64,000 nucleotides of DNA from Volvariella volvacea V23 (taxonomy: Eukaryota; Basidiomycota; Agaricomycetes; Agaricales; Pluteaceae), in assembly GCA_000349905.1 (NCBI GenBank), contig KB722739.1, positions 164,383 through 228,382 on the forward strand. The letters run 5' to 3'. The translations under genes and the position numbers were made by a program. Positions 45,116 to 57,011 of this stretch are shown in pieces (within the stretch, counting starts at the first letter, position 1; every line of letters begins with the position of its first letter). The notes beneath the pieces are model-generated. The model did not search any database. It saw nothing but the letters and a program-made list of their open reading frames with translations, and had not been told where the DNA came from.

Positions 45116-48100
45116 ATGCAAGTGGAGTTGCTAGACTCTTCGCACCCAAAGCAGTCTGCGGAATTGAAAGAAGCGCTTGGCGATACCTCAGGAGATTTGA
45201 GGGTGGGCATTGATTTTTTATATCAAACTAGTAGCGAATGACACCCACACTTACTGGTGATAGACGGACCTAGACGAGATCCTGAGTAAAAAGCTATCAC
45301 AGAATAGCGCATTTGCATCCTCTAGTTCTCATCCCTCTGCTCCGGATCCGGGCTTGCAAATCGAAGGAATAGGACTCATAAACTTACCTCTTTCAGAACA
45401 GGACGCCAAAGCTATCATCTCCAGTTCAAGACACGCACCCTTCGGTCACGGAGAACGCACCGTAGTTGACCCCAATGTCCGTGACACATGGGAACTCGAC
45501 CCTGTGAAGATAACATTCAACAACCCTGCATGGGTGTCATTCATTAACGACAACGTTGTTCCTGAAGTTTGGAGGGAGCTCGGCGTTGTGGGAAGACACA
45601 ATGATGGTTCCTGTGAATTCTACAAAATGTTGCTCTATGAAACGGGATCACAGTAAGTCTACCCAAGAGACCTGAAGCTGCCGTAAATATGTGCTAATGA
45701 AGCCCCAGCTTTCTTCCTCATCAAGAGTTCGTTCAGTTCTTTATTCTTGGAATCTCTATGTCTGACGTTTAGTGTAGTACTCAAAAGTCGCCTGGCATGT
45801 TTGCTACGGTAATAATTGTCCTCCCTTCTGCGTATACTGGAGGGGAAGTCCACGTTTCGCTTGGCTCAAAGGAGAAAGCATTTGATTTCGCACAAAACTC
45901 AGGGAGTACTACCTCCGTTTTCGCTTGGTATACAGATGTCGTTCACTCTGTTAAACCGATCACATCTGGCTATCGCCTTGCCCTATCCTACAACCTCATT
46001 TTTCGTTCTCACAACTCCCGCCAACTGGCACCTCAGCCTGTCCACTCATCCCTACCGAGGCTTCGAAAAATCTTGACTGCATGGCACCGTGGTCTATATC
46101 CATCATCGCATGATGTACTTGCTTATTCGCTTGATCACCAATACAGCATAAACGAGCTTAAAACAGGTAGGGCGGGGTTAAAGGGACAAGATGCGTACTT
46201 GGTGTCAAACATAGCTGATGTTGCGTGGGAGTGTGGGTACGACATTTTCCTGGCCAATATCGATCTCCATGTCACAGGAGATGCAGACGACTTTGAGGAT
46301 TCCGAGGAAATGGTAGAAGAAACGAATCGAGAAGTGGGCATAAATAACGTAGTTGATCTTGACGGCTTTGAGGTCGATATTGATACCTCTTGCCTGGACG
46401 AGGATGATCTCATCCCCAAGGGTGCTTTCGAGGAGGAAGCACCGAACGACAAAGCCATCGAATATACAGGAAATGTGTGTACAATTAAAGTCTTTTCGCT
46501 CAGAAAACTGACTCTATTTACCAGGAAGGAGCCACCATAGAACTTTGTATGTCCTTCTGATGATTGATGCATCCTTGTATGCTTATTATCCTAGGGTATA
46601 ATCGAACGGTTTTGATGCTCGTTCATTTCGATAATTTACACCGAATTGATTACGAGAATCCACGACTAAAGAGAATAATTACCAAGGTCCTGAACGCAAA
46701 ACCTAACAAGCCAACGAAGATGCAGCGCACGCTCTATGAACAAGCTTGTAATGAACCTACCACTCGGTATGGCATAACTCAGTGGGACGGAATGGCGAGT
46801 ATTGCTGTACATTGGAAAAACATCGACAAGTGGTGTGAGATTGTGAAGGCACGCGGGGCGATGGGCTCGACGTTGGGACCAGGACAGGTTGGCAAAGGCA
46901 TTGAAGCATTCTCTCTCGATCGCGTTTTGCCAGTGTAAGTACAGCGCGTCCTTCGTTACTCTCTCGTGCTCACGTATACTACAGAATTGAGCAGGCACTC
47001 ACCGACGTTAAACACATGCGAAGCAAGCTCGATGTCATCCAGGAAGTTGCAGAAGCATGCCCCTTGGATACTGACACGATTCCCCAGTGGTGTCAAGCTC
47101 GGAGACTTCAAGCAGCTGCAGAGGTCGACGTTTGGAGTTTTGCAGATATTAACTCCTTGAAGAGCGTAATCGATTCCGATGGGTTTGAGCCAGTGATGGA
47201 GAGGTAGGCTCTCTATAACCATCCCTTTAGAGTGTTGCCTAATGGACTACTCGTTGCAATGCAAGGATCTCCCATCGACTCCAAAAACCGTCAGGCTGTT
47301 ATAACTTCTGGTCGTCCTTCGTTTCATTATTAGTAACCTACAAAGAGACAGCAAGCGAGGCCGACCGAACGCGATGCGATGAGATTATCGATTACACCAT
47401 AAAGAACCAGATGATACCCAAGTGGGACGGCGGATATCAATTAGCCTACCTTATGAATTCATACCCCCAGCGGGTTACAGATATGATTGATCTGTTCTAC
47501 AAAATAGGGCGTCAAAAATACCTCAAAGACCTCCTTAATCAACTGCTTTCGCCGCTGAAGGAAATCCCAAATAGGCTCAACAAAGTCTACGTCCCACTCG
47601 TCACTCCTCTCCTCAATACCATTTCCCAGCACCACAAAGGCGCGCGCCCGTCGGAAGTCTCAGACTTCCTAAGACAAATTATCTGCTGGTATTTAAAAGA
47701 AAAACTCGGTTCCAAACCAGAGATCATGGAGACAGCCCGACCACTAGGATGTGGATGCGAGGAATGCCAGCAACTGGACCGATTTCTGACGAAATCCGGT
47801 GAATCATCACATACGTTTTCTGTGGTACTAGTCCGCCGAAGGCACCTCATCCAAAGGCTAGAGGCTGGAAAGGATATTGTTTCATACGAGGTGATTGCCC
47901 GGGGGAGCCCACATAAACTGGTCGTTCAGAAGATCCCCGCGGTCGCGGCCGCATTCGACTGGAGTTCTAGGCATAGTGCTGCAGAGAAATTCTTAAGCAA
48001 ATTTAGTGACGAGGATAGCATGAAGGAGCTGATGGGAGACCGCTATCAGGACGTTGAGGCAGCGCTTGATGGGATCCGACCATTCCAGATAGATCATACC

Positions 48101-48223
48101 CAATCCGACCCAGAAAGCGGTCCGAGAGACGAAAATGCATCTTCAGACTCAAATACTACCAATGAAGGTACTTCTTTAGAGGGACAACATGGGAAGAAGA
48201 GGAAGCACCCGGAATCGGTATAA
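45116..48223 (+). CDS. 2OG-Fe(II) dioxygenase family, tandem copy 3, intact
   Basis: Exons read through without lesions: MQVELLDSSHPKQSAELKE to DLR, then TDLDEILSKKLSQN, APFGHGERTVVDPN, ELYK-type FYKMLLYETGS. The spliced HFFLPHQDTQKSPGMFAT carries the HxD ligands, followed by VFAWYTDVVHSVKP with the distal His and SGYRLALSYNL with the 2OG-binding Arg. A microexon EGATIEL joins to WYNRTVLMLVHF near 46600. Later parts: KNIDKWCEIVKARG, IEQALTDVKHMRSKL, ISHRLQKPSGCYNF, LGCGCEECQQLDRF, VVLVRRRHLIQRLE, and a basic tail GKKRKHPESV. About 830 residues. The family is broadly distributed and expanded in Agaricomycetes, and the domain resembles prolyl 4-hydroxylase (PF13640). Substrate unknown. The lysine-rich tail could act as a nuclear signal. 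Confidence 0.88.
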
Positions 48224-48879
48224 TTTGACTTGCGTGACGGCGGCGGTGGCATGTATTTGACAGGCACCTTAAATATTCATGTAATACCAAATACTGATGT
48301 TCAGCCTCAATGCGGTTCGTGTCATGCAATACATTCCTCCTGCTCGGGCACAGTGTGGTCGTCATGTTAGATTAGGTGCGAGCAGTGGAGTGAACTTGAC
48401 AAATAACAATGTCAGCGCCACCAATACGCCGAGTACGACACTCGTATTCCAGCGATAATAAGTTAGCCTACACTATATTCGGGTATTAGATCTACGGTCA
48501 TACAGGTGTCCGGTATATTATATCACAGGATAATGGAGAGAGTATAGTGATGCATGAAGAGAATAAAGAACTCGCAACGAAATACCCAAAACAAGAAGGA
48601 ATGGCCCACGTAACCTAATTAATATTATACAACATAAATAAGTCCGGGCATGACCATGATACGTAATAGAGTTCCAGAAAAGGAAAAACAGCATCTCGAA
48701 GTGGCCACGTCAGCTACTCACGACTGTGCCGAGTGGACAGACTCGCAAAGGACGCTCGCTTGGACAAAAGAAGCGACTTGCTCTTGGCACGCATGGAGGA
48801 TGTGGATGAGACAGGAGTGCCACTATGTCATGAGGACTGTTAGCATCCGCATTTGAGAAGGCAAAATAACAAGCTGCTC
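48224..48879. other. Intergenic region, no gene recognised
   Basis: Separates convergent genes. AT-rich in parts (48480-48650), no coding resemblance. Confidence 0.5.
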
Positions 48880-50479
48880 CTACCACGAAAACTCCGTGAC
48901 CGGTTTGCCATCGATTGTCTGTAAGCTTGGGAAGGCTTCGAAAATCGCGGCCTTGCAATCATTAATCGAGCCGCTAGATTGACCGGTTGTATAGCCCGTG
49001 AAATGTTGTAGTCTCCAAAGGCTATAGTCTCGCTTCCTCAGTGAGGAGCAGAACTAGACGACGGCGAATAAGCTGTTGGGTAATGACGTAACACCAAAAC
49101 GAGGGACTTACCAGCTGATGCTGGAGTACGGGTGAATCAAAAGGGCGATTTTGAGATGGACCCTCATCGGTGAATGCCTCGCAGGTGAGAGTGAGTCTTT
49201 GTATCGATGGTAGGCCGACGGCAAATACATCGAGGAGCTGAGGAGTGATATATGCGACTTCGATCGTGAGGCTCCTCAGGATACCGGTGTGTTGGAACAG
49301 CCTGACTAGGGGCCTCACTTCTTGGAGCGAGAAGGGGTGATCCCGTAGCGTAAGTGACGTGAGCGTTGATTTGAGGGTGTCAAGGTAACTTAGGACGGAG
49401 GTTGCATCCCCTGGGTTACCCCGAAGACTCAGTTCAAGCGACTCGAGGGAATTGAGGTATACGCGGAAGAAATCTTGAGAATACCAAGAAGCCGAGGAGG
49501 GTATTTTAGGGATAGTGTTGGGAGGGAGGTGGAACTGAAGGTTAAGGTCCTTCATGCAGCCCGAGTGGATGGCGAGGAAATACCGCAGTCCGCTTGTGTT
49601 GGTTTGCTGTAGACTGACAAACGGATGGGAGATGTGAACTTTTGCGAGATATGGAAAGTGTTGCAGCGAAGGAAGGAAGGCAGAGAAATCGAAACCTTCA
49701 ATGGTAGTCATAGAAAGCTTTTCCAACGTGTAAACGTGATTATTCATGAACGGAATGATCTTATGACTGATAATTTCGGTTGAGGAACTAAGCGTGCTTT
49801 GCGGCATTTTGGTAAGGCGAATACTGAAGGCTCGTAAGGATGTGAATGTTAGGGACTCGTCGAGGAAGTTGGAAAGACCTTGGAGGGGAACATCAATATT
49901 GAGCTCCGTTAACACGTCGCCGAATGTAGACCAGGCACTTCGCAACACAGGTAGCGCAAAGTGAAGACTATCCAGGGGTTGGCGATTCCAGAATTCGATG
50001 CTATAAGACGTTACACCCGTCATTTTCTGGATCATGTCGGTGATATTTGCTACGGCAGTTTCTGAAGGAAATGGCATTCGCTTCTCCGCAGACTTCGATG
50101 AAACGGTCTTAAATCCCTTCAGCGATATTTTAATTCTCCTTGGCCATGTTTGAGTGCCGGCCCGTTGTTTCCCGTCATCCACGAGTTTGTTGATAAGAGA
50201 GGGATGGAAAGATAGTTTACGAACACGCCTTGCGACCTGTATATCTCTGATCGCCGATCACTATGGAATAACAATGCGCAGCAGTAATGGCGTGGCTCAC
50301 CTTAGGCGAGAAATATTGCGGATGGTGTCGGGGTCCGTCAGATAATGCAAATTCACTTCGCGATAGCGTTCGTTCATGGCCAGATCATAGAATGCTTGGT
50401 TGACACTGTAGAGGTCACGAAGCTGGACAGGAGAGAGGTACTGAGCGATGTGGACCCAGATATCATATGGTAAGTTCAT
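48880..50479 (-). CDS. F-box protein with leucine-rich tail
   Basis: The first exon starts at ATG 50479 and is almost entirely F-box: LPYDIWVHIAQYLSPVQLRDLYSVNQAFYDLAM. After an intron (donor GTGAGC at about 50296) the second exon gives a long LRR-like body with repeated units such as FALPVLRSAWSTFGDVLTELNI, FLPSLQHFPYLAKVHI, VYLNSLESLELSL and LPSIQRLTLTC. A third exon, created by GTAAGT at about 49110 and TCTAG at about 49053, adds FCSSLRKRDYSLWRLQHFTG and ends DGKPVTEFSW at 48880. The product should recruit Skp1-Cul1 through the F-box; the target is unknown. No defects. Confidence 0.85.
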
Positions 50480-51467
50480 CCTGGTGCACTGAACTGTGGA
50501 GGGGGTAACGCCTGGGAGAAACGCTTATGGCCGACTCCCGTTCTATATATTGGAAATAATTTTCCGTCGGGTCTGTTCGCCCTTGAACGTGCAGGGTAAG
50601 TTTTGATGCGACCAACGATGACAATTCGCAGGGTGCGAGAATGACACCAATCTTGGTATGGTACAATGTGGACATTCATCAGGGCTAAGGCTGTCATCAT
50701 TCAGGACCAGGGACTTCCTCCAGCGGCTTTCACCGAGTTCAGATGGATCGAGCAGTGCCCAGCAGATTGTAGGATAAGGCTAATCATACAGTACTAAACG
50801 TGCTTGAATGTGCCACCTCTGGTAAGGGATACCTCGTCCACGATGGAAGAACAAGGTTCCAGCTGGAGGCGACTGAATACGTTCTTGAACCCGCTGTAGG
50901 CTCCTGCGAGCCATGATAACCTGCGCAGGGGGACAATAATGCGAGCCCGTAAATGAGTGCAGACAAATTTTGAGGGCGCGAGCTTTTTATACGGTGGCGG
51001 CACGTGGCTTTGTTTGCACATGTTATGCAAAAACTGCAAGCAGCGCGGTACCGCGTAGCGACCAACGTTAGATAGTACGAGCGCCCGGAATTTAGGATTT
51101 TATTCTACTTTTTCGAACGCCTTTAGGGCTCGGATTCTCGGTATGGCTAGCGATTTGACTTCAGTAAGAGGTAACCAGGACGCCGCAGTGTCATAATCTA
51201 TGGAATGGTTCATCATGAGCACGCAATTAATGATGATGATCAAGCCCTTCTTGCTATGCAGGAAAGTATTATATGATTTCAGGCCCGGATCGACACGAAA
51301 TGCAGGCTTTTGGTGGTTATGTCAGCCTAGCATATGGTGAAGACGTCCACATTGTATTGTGGCGCCAGAGCTCATGGCTGACGTCAATTTACCCCTGTCC
51401 AGCACAGTATTCAAACATTGGACGCAAGCTCCAAAGCCATGTCAGCCTCTTGTTCTCCGCAATAGCA
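50480..51467. other. Intergenic region, no gene recognised
   Basis: Divergent promoter region between the F-box gene and the C2-domain gene. Only random short frames. Confidence 0.5.
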
Positions 51468-54400
51468 ATGCCCAATGAACACGGAAACGAGAAGGGAACG
51501 AGCTCTCGCGAAGTCACTGATCCAATAACTCACCTTCCGATTACAATCACCGACCATACGTCCATCGAATTGGAACGTGTATTTCCTTCGTCGGTTGCAG
51601 GGGCAGAAGGATCGCCGGAAGAAACGAGAGACGAACAAGAACAATCCCAGAAACGCCACGACAGTCTCGATCGATTGCTTCAGGATGAGACACGAAGAAG
51701 AAGGTGGTACAGCCCTGTCGAATTTGAGTCCAAGTTCAAGACAAACTCAGCCCTAGCTGCAGGACTTGGTGCAGGACTTGGTGCTATTGGGAGCTTGCTG
51801 TTTCTGGCGATCATTGGAAAAACTGCAGGGTTCGTGTCCGTTGTGTGCGCATTACTGAATTGCATCGCATTGGCATTCATTACGACCGCTGGTGTTGCAC
51901 GGTATTGGGACGATTACCTGAAGGACTATCTGCACAGCTCTAGGGATTTGGAATCCAATTCGGCCCCGATTCTGGTGGGACCACCCCAAATATCGCTCCA
52001 TAATGAAAATAGCTAATTAATCTGACTCAGGATGAGCCACCACCTCAAAGGCGGCCTTCAAGGAACGACGGCGATGATATCGAGTCCGCTTTATGGCTTA
52101 ATTCGTTGCTTAGCTCCGTATGGCCTATAGTTAACCCCTCATTATTTACATCGTTGGCCGACACGTTAGAAGACACCCTCCAAGGTACACTGCCCAAATT
52201 CATTCGCGGAGTTCGTGTAGCAGATATAGGTCAAGGCTCCGAACCCCTTCGAGTTGTCGGTATTCGGTATTTAGACCCAGGAGAAGCAGCAAAAGACAAA
52301 GGCACCCTAAAAGCGGAGGAAGGAGACTTCATCAACATGGAGGTCGCCGTTGCCTATCGAGCTAAACTCAGCCCTGCATCAGCGCTAAAAGATCGTTCTG
52401 GCAACGCTCACTTGCTAATGCAATTTTGGCTATCTGGCGGTATTGTACTGCCCGTTTGGGTCGAATTAGAGGGGTTCTTAGCAAATGCTCGCATGCGAGT
52501 CCAACTCACCCCAAATCCTCCCTTTTTCTCCCTTCTGACGTTGACCCTCTTGGGGCAACCGAAAGTCTCGTTAACGTGTACGCCGCTCGCCAAAAATTTC
52601 TTAAACGTGATGGATGTCCCCGGGCTATCGACTTGGCTTCAAGATTCAATCGACAGTTCTGTCAGAGAATACGTTGCTCCCGGGAGTCTCACCCTAGATT
52701 TGAAGACGATCTTCTTAGGACGACCAAAATTGGACACAGAGACGGTTGGAGTTGTCATTGTCACCCTGAAAAGAGCGGCGTACTCGGGAGGCGAATCAGG
52801 CAGCGCGTCATACAACTTTAGAAAAGACAAATTACACGACGGGTATCTTACTGTTAGTTGGAGTAAGTGGGGGAAGCCGCTCTGGTCGACGAGGTTTGTT
52901 CCATAAGCTACCCTGATCGCCCAGGAACTCATACCTTTCGTAATCCAGAGTCATTGAGGGGTGCGAAGATCCGGTTTGGGAAGAAACAACAGCATTCCTG
53001 GTTGGCCCTGGAGAGTTCAATGCAGAAGAATCTCTACGCCTTCAATTGTGGGATTCGGGTGAGTCGAACCGCAGTTAATTACGCCCTAGTAACCGATTTC
53101 AACCCTTGGCGTTGTTCCAGATCGGTTCACTGCTGATGATCATCTCGGAACCATTGACGTGCCGTTGTCCGATTTGGTCACTTCCCCGAAGACTCTCAAC
53201 AGGATTGAATTCAGAGAAGATTTCTTCACAAATGGCACAACAGGCGCTTGGCCCGGCACTTTGTCATGGGAGTGCGGATATTTCGAAAAGACAACGATGA
53301 GGCATCATATGCCAGACGATGAAGATCATGTGAACGAGATTGAAAGGGAAGTGGAAGAGGAGGCCGAGAAGAAGTTCAGGGAAGCTCAAGGGAAGGAAGG
53401 CCATGATGAACTCAGGCAACAGAAGAAGGAAGACCTGGAGGACAGGCAGAATGAAATTATATCGGGGATGAGACCCTCTGATGAGTGGCCCAGTGGCATC
53501 CTCTCGATTCACATCGAGCAGATAAGTGGGCTCAAGGTCCAAAATATTCGGCGTACTGGGGTAGACGAGACCGAGGACGAGGAATCTGAGGACCTGCCCA
53601 GTGCTTACTGCACCGTCCTTCTCAACCATCAGCGCGTATACAAAACCCGAACAAAAATGAAAAGCAACAACCCCTTTGTGAGTTCGCCGTTCTCGTGTTA
53701 ATCAGGTATTCTGACATTTAGCACTAGTTCAACGCTAGTACAGAAAGGTTTATCCGTGATTGGCGGACTACCGTGTTGATCATCGCTATCCGCGACTACC
53801 GTCTCCACGAGAATGATCCACTCCTAGGTGTCATCCTTCTACCTTTACCAGACTTACTCAGAGATCGCTCCCAAGTCACCCAATCTTATCCCATGGTTGG
53901 TGGCATTGGCTACGGACGTCTCCAGCTATCTCTCACCTTCCGGAGTGTCCAAGCGAGCCTTCCGCGGAATCTCCTTGGTTGGGACGTTGGTACACTCGAG
54001 GTTTCACCTGATATACGTATTCCTATGGACCTCCCAGCCGACCTCGCCTCATGTCGTCTAACATTTCGATCATCTTGCGGGAAGGGGAAACTGAAGCCAT
54101 TCCACGATGGATATTGGAGACACCGACATGAGGGTCCGCTTCACTTAGCCGTCACTCAGCGCTATCGCTCGAACATAATAGTCGAATTTCGCAAACACGC
54201 CTTGGGTCCAGACAAAATCCTGGCGTTTTGCGTCCTTTGGCTCAAAGACATCCCCGATAACGAGCCAGTGACTCGTTCGCTCGCCGTTTGGAAGGATGTA
54301 GACAGCGCTTTAGTCCGGGCACAAAAGAACGCGGACAGCGACGAGGAGATGCTCCGCCATGGTGTGGAGAAGGTTTCGGCGATCGAAGTGACATTTCAAT

Positions 54401-54828
54401 TCTGGCCAGGGATGAGCGGGTTCCACCAGCAAGCAACTGGTTCTGACCCGAATATGACTGACATTATGGAAGTGCTAGATTGCGTCGAAGAGACGAAAGA
54501 ACTGAGCAAGGGGCTGCTATATGGTTCAGAGGGCGGATCCAACGTTACACATAGTATTTTTGAGGAGTCGTCTGAGTCTGAGTCTGAGTCTGAGTCAACC
54601 GTCAGCGGAGCAGATGGAGAAAAGGGTTTAGTGAATAAAATGAAAGATTGGAAGGGCAAGCAGCAGAAGTTGCACCGCAAGCACCGAGGGCTGATGCAAT
54701 GGAGTATTACAAGGAATTTGGTGTGGATAGGACACGGAATGGAACACCAAGTCGGCAAGTTGGGTGGGAAGGTAAAAGGCCTCGTCAAGCACCAGGACAA
54801 GGACACGGGGATTGACACGGAGGTATAG
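51468..54828 (+). CDS. SMP/C2-domain membrane-tethering protein (Mug190/tricalbin-like)
   Basis: Start chosen at ATG 51468 (MPNEHGNEKGTSS), which avoids an unrelated upstream extension. A paired hydrophobic hairpin (about residues 90-150: LAAGLGAGLGAIGSLLFLAIIGKT and VCALLNCIALAFITTAGVAR) would sit in the ER membrane. An SMP-type lipid-transfer domain follows (WLNSLLSSVWPIVNPSLF...LLGQPKVSLTCTPL...VPGLSTWLQDSI). Then come one C2 domain (about 52800-53300, GTIDVPLSDLV), a charged coiled stretch (EREVEEEAEKKFREAQ), a second C2-like unit (LSIHIEQISGLKV...YCTVLLNHQRVYKTRT, LLGVILLPLPDLL) and a third in the C-terminal third. Fungal relatives tether ER to plasma membrane and move lipids. Ends with a basic tail. 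A Ser-Glu repeat precedes it. Confidence 0.82.
54571..54596 (+). repeat. TCTGAG hexamer repeat inside the C2 gene
   Basis: Four TCTGAG units plus TC. They encode an alternating Ser-Glu stretch and stay in frame, so length change by whole units would be tolerated. Confidence 0.85.
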
Positions 54829-55047
54829 TTCTTTCGTTCAAGTTGGGTCTATTGTTGGGATGGGTGATGCGCGATGAGTACATTCGTGTAGTCTAATAAA
54901 TACGGACAAAATTGTATCTTTACGATTGCGAGCACTACTTGATACCTGAGGCCCGAGCAATCTATGACAATGTGTATGTGCAGTCCACGGTATACAAGGT
55001 ATACATATTTGCACAGAAGAGAACTCCGAGAAAATACCTCTAGAACG

Positions 55048-56751
55048 TTAGAACGTTTCGACTAGCAATTTCTCCTGTTGTTGCGCATCAAATCCCTCCG
55101 TTAAGCATCTGTGCAGGGTCTGTAGTGTGTCGTGAGCATGGTTAATGTACGTTAGATTGCGCAAAATACCAACCTCGTTTACGCTAACGAACTTCTTAGA
55201 GAACTCTTCCCCCAAAACTGACCTCATTCCCTCATCCTCGACGAAAGCCTTCTTAGCTTCCTCCAAATTCAACGGCATCCTCCTGTGCACGCCCCGCGCC
55301 TTCCGCTCTTCATCCGACAAGTCAGCCGCAGAACGTCTTTCCGGTCCTCCGCACTCCCGCACGTTCAATGGCAGCTGTCCTGTGTATCCTAAACTTGCTG
55401 CGGCCAAAATCCCCGAAAGCACGATGTAAGGATTGGCAGTCCCATCGACGGATTTGAGTTCAAAGTTTCTTGATGTTTCAAAATGTGCATTGCACAATCG
55501 AATTGGGGCTTCTCTGTTATCACGTCCCCAAGAGACATACGTTCCACCAGACCATACACCATCTGCCATCCGAGCATATGAGGCGTAGGTGGGACATGTG
55601 AGGAAAGTCAGTGCGGGGAGATGTTTCAGCAGCCCAGCAAGAAACTGAGATTCAGCAAGGGTGAGGAAGTCGGATCCGATCCCGTGGCTTTTGTTGAAAT
55701 CGGGTGGTAGAGTTGAGCGTACGGAGATGTGGGTGTGGGAAGCGCTTCCACCTGCCAACCAAAATCATTACTTCGATATACAAACGAGACGTAATGGGCT
55801 ACTCACAATAATTGTTGAAAAGCCGTGGGGTGAATGTAGCACGTAACCCGTGCTTGCTTGCCACATTATAAATAGTCTCCCTAGTATGAATCAACGCGTC
55901 CGCAGCTTCAAGTGGCGGCAAGGGACCGGTGATGACTTCATATTGACCCGGTGCGCCCTCGGAATGGTACATCAAGAGTTCAATACCCATAGCCTGCAAC
56001 ACTTCAGCTATCTCTTCCAAAACCTTCGCCTTGGTCGTCCCCGACGCAATTGCGATAGACTCTGACCACCCCTCTTCCCCCACAGGAACGATAGGCGAGA
56101 TGCTGCTGAGAAGAATGAATTCACTCTCAAAGCCGACGAGATATTGTATGTTGTGATCTTCCGCAGCCGTTCTAAAACGCGTAATAGTAATCGTGTGATG
56201 TAACGTATCAGGGAAATGAATGAAATATGAAACGTAAATAGTGGGTGTAAACTTACCGTACGAGTCTCTGTAGCAGTGTCCGGGGATCATACGTCGCAAC
56301 TTCGTCATGATGAAGTGCACGTTCTATCATCTGTTTTTCTCTAAACCAACCAAAAATCATCGCATGTCCGGGAGCCCACGGGAGCAACCTGATCGAGTTG
56401 AGGTCCAAGACATAATTATATTCACCGATCGCACTAGATTGGACGCGTTAGCTGCATTTCCTTGACGCGAACACAAAGCACTACACACCTGAATTCCGTC
56501 GGAACACTCAAGAAAACTATACCCAACGCACACTGGGCAAGGCTAATACTCGGTTGGGAGGACTTCAATAGCTTGTTGAAGTACGAAAGGGATACAACTC
56601 TCGATCGCAGTGTATTGCCCATACCGACCCACTCAATGCGCACGTACTTGATACCGTAGCTCCCCAGCAGCGTGGGGTGTATACGCTCATGATTAGGTTG
56701 AGGTGGAGGCGGCTGAGGACTGAAAGAAGTGGTGGTGAAGTTTGTGGACAT
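55048..56751 (-). CDS. Type I glutamine synthetase-like protein (FluG/GSI family)
   Basis: Starts at ATG 56751 (MSTNFTTTSFSPQPPP), then an N-terminal beta-Grasp part (LGSYGIKYVRIEWVGMGNTLRSR). The catalytic barrel has YLVGFESEFILL (metal glutamates), MYHSEGAPGQYEV, LRATFTPRLFNNY, AGGSASHTHISVRS (the ammonium/glutamate site region) and NREAPIRLCNAHFE (the NRxxPIR-like glutamyl-binding strand), and ends with a helical tail LTEGFDAQQQEKLLVETF. Five or so exons. Bacterial-type GS is rare in fungi; such GSI-like proteins in fungi usually act as gamma-glutamyl ligases or regulators rather than as the main glutamine synthetase. The catalytic set looks complete. Confidence 0.85.
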
Positions 56752-57011
56752 AGTTCAAAAGAGGGGAGATAACGGGATCTCTCACTGAAAGGAGCTAAAT
56801 TTATACCCATCTGATACAGGATTGACAAGTCCATTGTGAACGTCATTGTGAACGTGAACGAGTATCGATATGAAATCTGTATGCAAACACACGCAAGGAT
56901 ACCTCCCTCACCATCGGCTATCATAATTACGTCATTCGGTCCGCACTGGAATCCAACAACCTGCAACTCTTTCTTCTCATAACTGATTGCACGACTACAG
57001 GAGTTCTGCAG

